Source: Streptomyces ureilyticus (lineage in GTDB: Bacteria > Actinomycetota > Actinomycetes > Streptomycetales > Streptomycetaceae). Taken from it: 57,983 bases of DNA. Positions 14,828 to 22,607 of this stretch are shown piece by piece (within the stretch, counting starts at the first letter, position 1; each line of letters opens with the position of its first letter). The stretch lies in assembly GCF_011045025.1 (NCBI RefSeq), contig NZ_JAAKZX010000038.1, positions 1-57,983 on the forward strand. Direction: 5' to 3'. Both the position numbers and the translations under genes were made by a program. The notes under the pieces were generated by a model that did not search any database, was not told the DNA's origin, and saw only the letters and a program-made list of their open reading frames with translations.

Positions 14828-16255
14828 TCAACCCCCTTGCTGCGACCGCGCCTTGAACGCCGCCTTACGGGCCTCCTTGGCGACCTTCTTGTCCGGGTGG
14901 AGCCGTCCCATGGCCTCCAGGACGTCCGGCGTGGCCGGGTGGTCGACGCGCCAGGCGGCGGCGAAGAAGCTGCTGTGCTGGGCCGCGAGCCCCTGCACCA
15001 GGGCCTGGAGTTCCTCGGAGTTGCCCTCCGCCGCCAGCTGTGCGGCGATCGTGTCGACGGTCAGCCAGAAGACCATCTCTTCGGAGGGTGCGGGCACGTC
15101 GGGGGCGCCGCGTTCGGTGAGCCACACCCGGGCGAGGCCGCCCAGTTCGGGGTCGTCGAGCACTTCGCGCAGGGCCTGCGCGGCCTCCGACCCGACGAGC
15201 GACAGGGCCTGCTGGCAGAGCAGCCTGCGCAGCGGTGCGCCCGGGTCGGAGCCGCGGGCCGCGGTCAGCAACTCCCGTGCCGCGGCGAGGGGTTCACGCC
15301 GGGCCAGCCACTGCTCGGTCTCGGCCTGTGCCGCCGCGGGCGGGAACGCGGCGGTGCCCTCGAGCAGGGCGTCCGCCCCCTTGTCCGCGAGGTCGCCGAC
15401 CGCCGGGGCGGAGAGACCGCCCTCCTGGAGCCGGGTGCGGATGCCGTAGAGGCCAAGCGGGGTGAGCCGCACCATTCCGTACCGCGAGATGTCCGTCTCG
15501 TCCGACGGCGCCGCGGGCTCCTCCTCGGGGTCGGTCATCAGGGCCTCGTCGACGGGCTGAAAATCGACGAGACCGGCCGGCTCCAGGAGCCGGAACTGGT
15601 CGTCGAGCCGCATCATCACGTCCGACACCTGCTCCAGGACGTCGTTCGTGGGCTCCGCCATGTCATCCGGCACGATCGCCGAGGCGGCGAGCGCGGGCAG
15701 CGGCACGGGGCTGTCGCCGGGTCCGTCCTCGCTGACGGTCAGCAGGTAGAGGTTGCCGAGCACTCCGTCGAGGAAGTCGGCCTCCGCGTCCGGGTCCCAG
15801 TCCAGGGCGGAGAAGTCGATCTCGCCGTCCTCGTCCACGGCGGTCATGATGTCGTCGAGGTCGGGCACGCTGGCGTCGGCGAGCACCGTGTCCAGGGCTC
15901 CGAGCCACAGGGCCAGTACGTCGGCCGGCGCACCGGAGGTGACCAGTTCCAGTTCGGCGCCCTTGTCGACCGTCCCCTCCTCCTCGTCCATCACGGCGAC
16001 GAGCCCGGTGTCCACGGCGACCCGCCAGGCTTCGCTCGCGAGAGCGGCGGCGTCCTCGCCCTCGAGGCCGAGTTCCGCGGCGGCGTCCGGCAGTTGCTCC
16101 TCGACGAGTTCGCCGCCGGCTCCGACCCGGATGTCCGGGCCGGCCCAGCGGGCGAGGCGGACGGCACGGGAGAGCAGCGGGGTGGCGAGCGCGTCCCGCG
16201 CGAGCTCCGCTTCGGACGTCAGCCGCACCGGCGGCAGGGTGGAGCTGTCTGACAT
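14828..16255 (-). CDS. Conserved Streptomyces protein, 475 aa, function unknown
   Basis: A large acidic, Ala/Leu/Asp-rich soluble protein (MSDSSTLPPVRLTSEAELAR). It is helix-rich with no signal peptide, membrane segment or catalytic motif I can identify. The region around RYGMVRLTPLGLYGIRTRL resembles a winged-helix tail seen in plasmid-pRiA4b ORF-3-type and related proteins. The C-terminal 180 residues could form HEAT-like helical pairs. The ATG at 16255 follows GAGGAGAG; the longer reading adds 13 unsupported residues. Single gene, convergent with the 95-aa gene. Confidence 0.75.
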   Translation of the reverse strand: MSDSSTLPPVRLTSEAELARDALATPLLSRAVRLARWAGPDIRVGAGGELVEEQLPDAAAELGLEGEDAAALASEAWRVAVDTGLVAVMDEEEGTVDKGAELELVTSGAPADVLALWLGALDTVLADASVPDLDDIMTAVDEDGEIDFSALDWDPDAEADFLDGVLGNLYLLTVSEDGPGDSPVPLPALAASAIVPDDMAEPTNDVLEQVSDVMMRLDDQFRLLEPAGLVDFQPVDEALMTDPEEEPAAPSDETDISRYGMVRLTPLGLYGIRTRLQEGGLSAPAVGDLADKGADALLEGTAAFPPAAAQAETEQWLARREPLAAARELLTAARGSDPGAPLRRLLCQQALSLVGSEAAQALREVLDDPELGGLARVWLTERGAPDVPAPSEEMVFWLTVDTIAAQLAAEGNSEELQALVQGLAAQHSSFFAAAWRVDHPATPDVLEAMGRLHPDKKVAKEARKAAFKARSQQGG

Positions 16256-16493
16256 CGGCTGGTTCTCTCCTCGGACGTACAGACGTGCACACATGCGTGG
16301 GGTCGGGCGGCCGTCCGGACGTCGTACGCCGACCGCCGCCCCTTGACCGCAGCCTAGACGGATTTCAACCCACTCGGCCTAGTTCATGAACCTGTCAGAA
16401 CCCGTACATGGCTGAAACCTTGACAAGTCACCTTGCCACACACGAGATTGACGCGCGTAGAGCTCAAGGGCTCCACAGACTCCACTGGTTCCA

Positions 16494-16539
16494 CCAGTCC
16501 CTTGCACCACCCGCGTCCAGTCCCTTGCACCACCCTCGT
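16494..16539. repeat. Two tandem 23-bp units upstream of the nuclease gene
   Basis: CCAGTCCCTTGCACCACCCG begins each unit; the copies (16494-16516, 16517-16539) differ at one base. They lie 35-80 bp before the nuclease start, in promoter position, so they may be duplicated operator sites. Confidence 0.7.
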
Positions 16540-16573
16540 CCCGGCGCTCATGTAAGTCCCCGGAGGGATTCCG

Positions 16574-18406
16574 TTGCCGAGCAAGACTTCCGCGCGCATA
16601 GCCGCGCTCACCGTCGCCGCCGTCTGTTCCACCGTCTCCGCCGTGGTGTTCACCGGCTCCGCCCAGGCGGAGGCCGTAGCCGTCCACGACATCCAGGGCA
16701 GCACCCGGACCTCCCCGCTCGCGGGTCAGCAGGTCACGGAGGTGACCGGCATCGTGACGGGCGTACGGACCTACGGTTCGTCCCGTGGCTTCTGGATCCA
16801 GGACCCGTCCGCGGACAAGAACCCGGCCACCAGCGAAGGCATCTTCGTCTTCACCAGCTCCACGCCGAAGGTCGCCGTCGGGGACTCGGTGAAGGTCTCG
16901 GGCACCGTCACGGAGTTCGTGCCGGGCGGTGCGTCCTCGGGCAACCAGTCGCTCACGCAGATCACCAGGCCGACGGTGACCGTGGAGTCGAGCGGCAACG
17001 CACTTCCGGCGGCCACGACCATCAGCGGTCATTCGGTACCGCGCGCGTACGCGCCGACCGGCGACAAGGGCGCGAACGGTTCGGTCAACGGACTGGCGCT
17101 CCAGCCGCGAAAGTACGCCCTCGACTTCTACGAGTCGCTGGAGGGCATGAACGTCAAGATCGGCTCGTCGCGCGTGGTCACCGCCACCGACCCGTTCTCC
17201 GAGCTGTGGGTGACGGTGAAGCCGTGGGAGAACCCGACTCGCCGCGGCGGCACCGTCTACGGCTCGTACGACGCGCAGAACACCGGCCGGCTGCAGATCC
17301 AGTCGCTGATCCCGACCGCCACACAGCCGTTCCCGACGGCGAACGTCGGCGACACCCTGAAGGGCGCCACCGAGGGCCCGCTCGACTACACCCAGTTCGG
17401 CGGCTACACGCTGACCGCCCGCACCCTGGGCACGGTCGCCGAGGGCGGCCTTGAGCGCGAAACGACCCGTAAGCAGTCGCGGAGCGAGCTGGCGGTGGCG
17501 ACGTACAACGTCGAGAACCTCGACCCGACGGACGACTCCTTCGCCGACCACGCCGCCGCGATCGTGAAGAACCTGCAGTCGCCCGACATCGTGTCCCTGG
17601 AGGAGATCCAGGACAACAACGGCGCGAAGAACGACGGCACGGTCGCCGCCGACGAGACGATGCGCAAGCTCATCGACGCGATCAAGGCCGCGGGCGGCCC
17701 TGCGTACGACTGGCGGTCCATCGACCCGGTCGATCTCGCGGACGGCGGCCAGCCGGGCGGCAACATACGCAACGTGTTCCTCTTCAATCCGGCGCGCGTC
17801 TCCTTCACCGACCGTGCGGGCGGCGACGCGACGACGGCCGTGGGCGTCACGAAGGCGTATGGCAAGGCGCAGCTGACCGTGTCCCCGGGGCGCATCGATC
17901 CGGCCGGCGAGGCGTGGGAGGACAGCCGCAAGCCGCTCGCGGGCGAGTTCGTCTTCCGCGGCAAGACCGTGTTCGTGATCGCGAACCACTTCGCGTCGAA
18001 GGGCGGTGACCAGGCACTGCACTCCCAGTTCCAGCCGCCGGTCCGCTCCTCTGAGACCCAGCGCCACCTCCAGGCGAAGTCGGTGAACGCCTTCGTCAAG
18101 GACATCCTGGCGAAGCAGAGGAACGCCAACGTCGTCACGCTCGGCGACATCAACGACTTCGAGTTCTCGCAGACGACGAAGCTCCTTGAGGACAACGGCG
18201 CCCTCTACTCGGCCATCAAGTCCCTGCCGAAGAGCGAGCGTTACAGCTACGACTTCCAGGGCAACAGCCAGGTCCTCGACCAGATCCTGATCAGCCCGTC
18301 GATCCGTAAGTACCGCGACTTCGGCTACGACAGCGTGCACATCAACGCGGAGTTCGCCGACCAGATCAGCGACCACGACCCGCAGGTGCTCCGGTTCAGG
18401 CCGTAG
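16574..18406 (+). CDS. Secreted endonuclease/exonuclease/phosphatase-family nuclease (ExeM/NucH-like)
   Basis: A 610-residue exported protein. The signal peptide (about 1-32) ends near AQA-EA. An N-terminal OB-fold-like region follows (VTEVTGIVTGVRT, GFWIQDPSAD), then from about residue 310 a DNase I-like EEP domain with the motifs ATYNVENLD, VSLEEIQDNNG, ANHFASKGGD, TLGDINDFE and ISDHDPQVL, which supply the metal ligand and catalytic histidines. It should degrade extracellular DNA and may supply phosphate or nucleotides. The start is a TTG at 16574 with CGGAGGG upstream. A hairpin at 18419-18457 terminates it. Confidence 0.88.
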   Translation: MPSKTSARIAALTVAAVCSTVSAVVFTGSAQAEAVAVHDIQGSTRTSPLAGQQVTEVTGIVTGVRTYGSSRGFWIQDPSADKNPATSEGIFVFTSSTPKVAVGDSVKVSGTVTEFVPGGASSGNQSLTQITRPTVTVESSGNALPAATTISGHSVPRAYAPTGDKGANGSVNGLALQPRKYALDFYESLEGMNVKIGSSRVVTATDPFSELWVTVKPWENPTRRGGTVYGSYDAQNTGRLQIQSLIPTATQPFPTANVGDTLKGATEGPLDYTQFGGYTLTARTLGTVAEGGLERETTRKQSRSELAVATYNVENLDPTDDSFADHAAAIVKNLQSPDIVSLEEIQDNNGAKNDGTVAADETMRKLIDAIKAAGGPAYDWRSIDPVDLADGGQPGGNIRNVFLFNPARVSFTDRAGGDATTAVGVTKAYGKAQLTVSPGRIDPAGEAWEDSRKPLAGEFVFRGKTVFVIANHFASKGGDQALHSQFQPPVRSSETQRHLQAKSVNAFVKDILAKQRNANVVTLGDINDFEFSQTTKLLEDNGALYSAIKSLPKSERYSYDFQGNSQVLDQILISPSIRKYRDFGYDSVHINAEFADQISDHDPQVLRFRP

Positions 18407-18418
18407 TCCCTGTGCGCG

Positions 18419-18457
18419 GACGAGCCCGGCCCCGTCGTCCGGGGGGCCGGGCCCGTC
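18419..18457 (+). terminator. Hairpin terminator after the nuclease gene
   Basis: GACGAGCCCGGCCCC pairs with GGGGCCGGGCCCGTC (18443-18457) with one mismatch, 12 bp past the stop codon. Confidence 0.75.
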
Positions 18458-18503
18458 CGCTATACGCGCCGGAATTCGGCCTCGTGTGTCTCGCGTGTAC
18501 GGG

Positions 18504-19211
18504 TCACTCCGGGACGAGTCCCAGGGCGTACTCGTAGCGGTTCACGCCGCCGTTCTCCGTCAGCCCCGGCCAGGTCTGTACGCGCTTCCACAGCTCGGTG
18601 GCCGAGCCGATGCCCTCGCCGGGGGCGGCCAGGGCATCGATATGGGCCTGCGCGCTCTCCCACTCCGCGTAGTTGAGGACCCTCGTGCCGTCGGTGCTCA
18701 GGTGGAAGTGGGCGGAGATCCCGCCGGGGTGCTGGTTCGGCTCGCTCTCCAGGGCCTCGAACACGGCGTCCACCCAGGCACGCTGCCGCGCCGGATCGGG
18801 CCCGTCGAACTCGACGTCGACGATCACGATGCAGCCCGGCACCCGCGGCTCCGCCTCGGGACGGGTGAGGCTGCGGTAGTGCCGGTACCGTCCGAGGGCC
18901 ACCCGCTCGATGCCGGGCACTGCGGTGTCGATCTCGTCGACGCGCTCTTGCCGGTGCACCTTCGTGAACGCCTCGTACGCCTGCTCGTCAGCCCACTGCG
19001 AGTGGTGCAGCAGGGTCGTGCCGTTGTGCCCGGTGTAGACGTAATAGCCGAGCAGGCCCTGGGTCGGCCAGGGCCTGCTCTCCCAGGTGGCGGCGATCGC
19101 TTCGACCGTCTCCTTCTGGCGCTCGGGCGTCCCCACCCGCCAGGTGCTGAAGAACGGGGCTTCCACCTCGGGGCGGGTCAGGTCGGGGTGCGCGTCGGTA
19201 CGGCGCGTCAT
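18504..19211 (-). CDS. Antibiotic biosynthesis monooxygenase (ABM)-domain protein, duplicated domain
   Basis: A 235-residue cytosolic protein made of two ferredoxin-like ABM domains. The first contains FSTWRVGTPERQKETVEAIA and LHHSQWADEQAYEAF; the second contains IVIVDVEFDGPDPARQRAWV, HLSTDGTRVLNYAEWESAQA and HIDAL. Both show the ABM pattern of a first strand, a helix and a late SxW/xxW strand. Such proteins act as cofactor-free monooxygenases, isomerases or heme-binding proteins. The ATG at 19211 starts MTRRTDAHPD. Substrate unknown. Confidence 0.8.
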   Translation of the reverse strand: MTRRTDAHPDLTRPEVEAPFFSTWRVGTPERQKETVEAIAATWESRPWPTQGLLGYYVYTGHNGTTLLHHSQWADEQAYEAFTKVHRQERVDEIDTAVPGIERVALGRYRHYRSLTRPEAEPRVPGCIVIVDVEFDGPDPARQRAWVDAVFEALESEPNQHPGGISAHFHLSTDGTRVLNYAEWESAQAHIDALAAPGEGIGSATELWKRVQTWPGLTENGGVNRYEYALGLVPE

Positions 19212-19332
19212 CACAGCCTCCAGTGTTCGGTGCTTTGGTGCGAGCACCACCCACCCTCTGACCTCAACCAAAGTTCAGGTCAAGGCCAGAGGGCGGCGAC
19301 ACGGTGACTGTGCTGTTGTAGCGGCTCCGGGG

Positions 19333-20208
19333 TCAGTGACGGCCTACAGCGTGGCGGAGGTCGTCAGTGGCACGACCGAGGCCGGACGCGCGGCGGAAGC
19401 GGAGGCCGCTCGTGCGGCGGAGACCGACGCGGCGAAGCCCCGTGGTGCGACGGAGGCCCAAGCGGTCGAGGCCCGTCGTGCCGCGGAAGCCGGTGCGGCG
19501 GAACCCCCTGGTGCCGCGGAGACGGATACCGCCGAGGCCCCTCGTCCGGCGCAGACCGCCGAGCCCCCTCGTGCGCTGGAAGCCCATGCGGCCCAGGCCC
19601 CTGTAACGGCCGACGAAGCCGATGCGGCCGAAGCCGGGCATCCGGCGGCTGCCCACGACATAGCGGTGGCCGGTGATGTAGCGGTGGCCGTGGGACTGAC
19701 GCCGCAGAAGCGCCGCCACGATCGCAGCTCCCGCTCCGCCGATCAGCAGCGACCTGGGGTGTCGCCGCCCGGCCTGGCCGACCGCTGTGGCGGCGTCGCG
19801 TACGGGCTGCGGCACGTTCGCCTGTACGGCATGCCCGGCGTGGGCCGCCTTGTCCTGTACGGCGTGCCCGGCGTGGGCCGCCTTGTCCTGCACGGCATGC
19901 CCCGCGCCGGAGGCCTTGCTCCTGAGCTTGGCGCCTCCCGCACGCGCGCGCCCGCGCACATCCGCCTTGGCGGCCAACTCCTCTACGGTGTCGCCCAGTT
20001 GCGCACGGGTCTGAGCGATCTGCTGTCGCAGCTCGTCCGGGCCCTTGGCCCCACGGCCCGCCTTCTCGGCACCTTCGGGCGCGGCGGACTCCGTGGACTC
20101 CCCGGCCCCGGCGGCACCGGTGGCCCCGGTTGCGCCGACCGCAGCGGCCCCGGCCGCCCCAGCGGCTTCGGCGGCCTCGGAGCCGTTCTTGTTCTTCCTC
20201 TCCTTCAT
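19333..20208 (-). CDS. DUF3618 protein with long Arg/Gly-rich tail
   Basis: A 291-residue protein. Residues 1-55 are Ala/Gly-rich; about 56-80 is the DUF3618 signature (GPDELRQQIAQTRAQLGDTV, EELAAKADV). Next come three near-identical GHAVQ(DKAAHA) repeats, then a hydrophobic segment (SLLIGGAGAAIVAALL), as in membrane-anchored DUF3618 proteins. Unlike usual members, which end soon after the membrane segment, about 115 further residues of degenerate RRTRGLGG-type repeats follow, possibly grown by DNA slippage or a late frameshift. Its ATG overlaps the stop of the holin-like gene (ATGA). Partner of membrane-stress proteins in actinobacteria; role unproven. Confidence 0.72.
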   Translation of the reverse strand: MKERKNKNGSEAAEAAGAAGAAAVGATGATGAAGAGESTESAAPEGAEKAGRGAKGPDELRQQIAQTRAQLGDTVEELAAKADVRGRARAGGAKLRSKASGAGHAVQDKAAHAGHAVQDKAAHAGHAVQANVPQPVRDAATAVGQAGRRHPRSLLIGGAGAAIVAALLRRQSHGHRYITGHRYVVGSRRMPGFGRIGFVGRYRGLGRMGFQRTRGLGGLRRTRGLGGIRLRGTRGFRRTGFRGTTGLDRLGLRRTTGLRRVGLRRTSGLRFRRASGLGRATDDLRHAVGRH

Positions 20209-20618
20209 CGCTGAGCCCTTTCCTTGATTTCGTCGACGTCGGCCCGGACGCTTTCAAGGGTCTCCGCGGGCAGGGGCGGCGTGGCGCGGCGCAGTTGTGC
20301 GCGGCCGATGAGGCCCAGGACGGCCGCGATCGTGAAGAGCACGGCCGTGATGATGAGCGCCGACGCCCACACGGGCAGTTCCAGGGCCAGTGCGGCGGTG
20401 CCCGTGCCGGCCAGCGCGATCAGGCCGACGTACGCGATGGCGCCCGCCGCGCCGAGGAGCCCGCCGCCACGTCCCGCGCGCTTGCCCTTCTGCGTCAACT
20501 CCTCTTTCGCGAGCTGTACTTCCTGCCGTACGAGTGCGGAGAGCTGTTCGGTGGCCTGTCCGACGAGGTCACCCACCGAGTGGTGTTCCTCCGGCCGCCG
20601 CTGCAGGGTCTCGGTCAC
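20205..20618 (-). CDS. Phage-holin-family (DUF1469) membrane protein
   Basis: A 137-residue protein with an amphipathic N-terminal helix (VGDLVGQATEQLSALVRQEV, then QLAKEEL), two hydrophobic segments (AAGAIAYVGLIALAGTGTAA and SALIITAVLFTIAAVLGLIG) and a charged C-terminus (VRADVDEIKERA). This is the pattern of DUF1469/actinobacterial holin-superfamily proteins, which usually sit next to DUF3618 genes as here. The GTG at 20618 follows GAGGAGG. Likely membrane-associated; not expected to be a lytic holin. Confidence 0.8.
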   Translation of the reverse strand: MTETLQRRPEEHHSVGDLVGQATEQLSALVRQEVQLAKEELTQKGKRAGRGGGLLGAAGAIAYVGLIALAGTGTAALALELPVWASALIITAVLFTIAAVLGLIGRAQLRRATPPLPAETLESVRADVDEIKERAQR

Positions 20619-20674
20619 GGCGCCCCGCCTCCTCTCGTCTCGGGACGCCGCCCGAGTACCCCGACGGGCCGCCG

Positions 20675-21370
20675 CTACCCCTGCCCAGTTCCGCGCTCGC
20701 CTGGTTCTCCCAGCCGCGCCAGCTGGGTCTGGAACCAGTCGAGGCGCGCCTGCAGCAGCGCGGCCTCGGCGACCAGCTCGGACACGCCCAGCCCCTCGGG
20801 CAGGTCGCCGCCGGACGGTGCGGCACCTCCGCCGGCCCGTACGGCCCGTACCCGCAGCCCTTCGCCGCCCAGCCGCGCGAAGGTCGCGAGGGATACGGAC
20901 GGACGGCCGCGTACGCATCCGGCGCAGCTCGCCGCGAGGGCCCGCCAGCCGGGCCTGCCCCATCCGGCGTCGGCCAGCGCCACGGCCACGGAGCCGCAGC
21001 TACAGGGGCCGACCGTGGCGGTACGCACCCGCTGCCGCGCGTAACGGAACCCGAGCTCGAAGCGGAGGTACGCGCCGAGGACCGACACCTCGAGGAGTAC
21101 GGCGGTCCGGTGCTCGGCGGTGCACAGCATGGCCTCAGCCGCCGTGCGGTCGTGCACGCAGTGGAAGCCGCAGTCGCAGCGGCGATGCGGTGCCCGGTGC
21201 CGCAGCCCGTAGACGCAATGGGCCTCGTCGAGCACCTCGTACGGCAGCGCGCCGCCCAGCGACACACCGGTGAACCCGGCCCGGCTGCCGTCCTGCGACA
21301 GCATCGGGTGGGCGATCTTGAATCCGGTGGGCGGCTCCGCCGGACGTTCCTCGGGGAGCCGCCACTTCAT
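20675..21370 (-). CDS. Conserved hypothetical protein with Cys/His cluster, 231 aa
   Basis: Starts MKWRLPEERPAEPPTGFKIA. A Cys/His-rich patch (CDCGFHCVHD, plus AEAMLC and GPCSCGSVAV further on) could bind a metal. A C-terminal helix (VAEAALLQARLDWFQTQLAR) is coiled-coil-like. The start overlaps the stop of the 43-codon gene upstream (ATGA), and the holin-like and DUF3618 genes follow 56 bp on, so the four probably form one operon. I do not recognise the family beyond similar streptomycete proteins. Confidence 0.72.
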   Translation of the reverse strand: MKWRLPEERPAEPPTGFKIAHPMLSQDGSRAGFTGVSLGGALPYEVLDEAHCVYGLRHRAPHRRCDCGFHCVHDRTAAEAMLCTAEHRTAVLLEVSVLGAYLRFELGFRYARQRVRTATVGPCSCGSVAVALADAGWGRPGWRALAASCAGCVRGRPSVSLATFARLGGEGLRVRAVRAGGGAAPSGGDLPEGLGVSELVAEAALLQARLDWFQTQLARLGEPGERGTGQG

Positions 21371-21498
21371 CGCGCGACCGGAACCTCTTCGACGGCGGGC
21401 TCCAACTCCGCGATCTCCTCAACGAGTTGAAGCTCGTCCTCGTCCACGCGCGGCTGCTCCTCCGCGACTCCGGTGGCGAGCGCCTTACCCAGCCTCAT
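21367..21498 (-). CDS. Small acidic protein, 43 aa, first gene of the operon
   Basis: MRLGKALATGVAEEQPRVDE followed by a Glu/Leu/Val-rich helix and ending VPVAR. A strong GGGAGG ribosome-binding site lies 4 bp before the ATG, and the TGA overlaps the next gene's ATG, so translation and coupling look real. No family function known. Confidence 0.65.
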   Translation of the reverse strand: MRLGKALATGVAEEQPRVDEDELQLVEEIAELEPAVEEVPVAR

Positions 21499-21671
21499 AA
21501 CGCCTCCCGTGACCGATCACCAACTGCCGTCCTCGCCATGGTGACCCAAACACCGCCGAGTTCCTAGACCACGCCCGCCCGCTCGAGTTCGGCCACGGCG
21601 CAGCATTCCTTACGGATATCTCGTAGCAGAATTAAGTGGAGCTTCAACGTCGGTGTGCCGACACTACGGAC

Positions 21672-22607
21672 ATGACCACACCCTCCGCACCGCCCTTCGG
21701 CCGCGCCCTGTGCGCGATGATCACGCCCTTCACCGAGGAAGGGCTCCTCGATCTGGACGGTGCACAGGCGCTGGCCGAGCGGCTGGTCGCGGACGGGTGC
21801 GAGGGTCTTGTGCTGTCGGGGACGACCGGGGAGTCGCCGACCACGACGGACACCGAGAAGTCCGCGCTCGTACGGGCCGTGGCCGAGGCGGTCGGCGGGC
21901 GCGCCGCCGTGGTGGCGGGCGTCGGGACCTCCGACACACGGCACACGATCGAGCTGGCCCAGGAGGCCGAAAAGGCGGGCGCGGACGGCCTGTTGGTGGT
22001 CTCGCCCTACTACAGCAAGCCGCCCCAGGACGCCCTCGATGCCCACTTCCGGGAGATCGCGGACGCGTCCGGACTGCCGCTCGCGCTGTACGACATCCCA
22101 GGCCGCACGGCCACCCGCATCGAACCGGAGACCATGCTGCGCCTCGCCGCACATCCACGGATCGTGGCGGTCAAGGACTGCGCGTACGACCTCCTCGGCA
22201 CCCAGAAGGTACTGGCCGCCACGGACCTCGCGTACTACACGGGCTGCGAGGAGTTCATCCTCCCTCTGTACGCGGTGGGCGGCACCGGCTACATCAGCAC
22301 CGTCGCCAACGCCGCACCCCGCCAACTCCGGGCAATCCTGGACGCGTTCGACGCCGGAGAGTCCGGGGAGGCCGCCCGCCTACAGCGCCGGGCCATCCCC
22401 CTCATCGAGCTGATGATGGCGTCCGGCCTCCCCGGCACGGTCACGGCGAAGGCCCTGCTCGGCGCACTCGGCCTGCCCGCCGGTCCGGTACGCGGACCGC
22501 TGCGGCCCGCCGACCGCGAGACGGTCGACGGGCTGCTGGCGGCGTACGAGGAACTGATCAGCGCTGGTCAGCGCGAGCTGAACAACGGGTCCCACCGGCC
22601 CGGGTAG
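21672..22607 (+). CDS. dapA: 4-hydroxy-tetrahydrodipicolinate synthase
   Basis: A 311-residue TIM-barrel aldolase. Pyruvate-binding loop GTTGESPT, the tyrosine pair in SPYYSKP, catalytic-tyrosine segment ALYDIPGRT and Schiff-base lysine in IVAVKDC are all present. It condenses pyruvate with aspartate semialdehyde in the lysine/diaminopimelate pathway, or it is a DapA-like paralogue. The ATG at 21672 starts MTTPSAPPFGR with no ribosome-binding site, so it may be leaderless; a GTG at 21636 would add 12 residues. Its last 40 bp overlap the 3' end of the convergent WD40-like gene. Confidence 0.88.
   Translation: MTTPSAPPFGRALCAMITPFTEEGLLDLDGAQALAERLVADGCEGLVLSGTTGESPTTTDTEKSALVRAVAEAVGGRAAVVAGVGTSDTRHTIELAQEAEKAGADGLLVVSPYYSKPPQDALDAHFREIADASGLPLALYDIPGRTATRIEPETMLRLAAHPRIVAVKDCAYDLLGTQKVLAATDLAYYTGCEEFILPLYAVGGTGYISTVANAAPRQLRAILDAFDAGESGEAARLQRRAIPLIELMMASGLPGTVTAKALLGALGLPAGPVRGPLRPADRETVDGLLAAYEELISAGQRELNNGSHRPG

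Noticed and set aside
19087..20214. Long plus-strand open frame, Ala/Glu-rich, over the DUF3618 gene
   Set aside because: It starts inside the ABM gene, has no ribosome-binding site, and the minus strand shows a recognised DUF3618 domain with operon coupling. The open frame is a by-product of GC-rich repeats.
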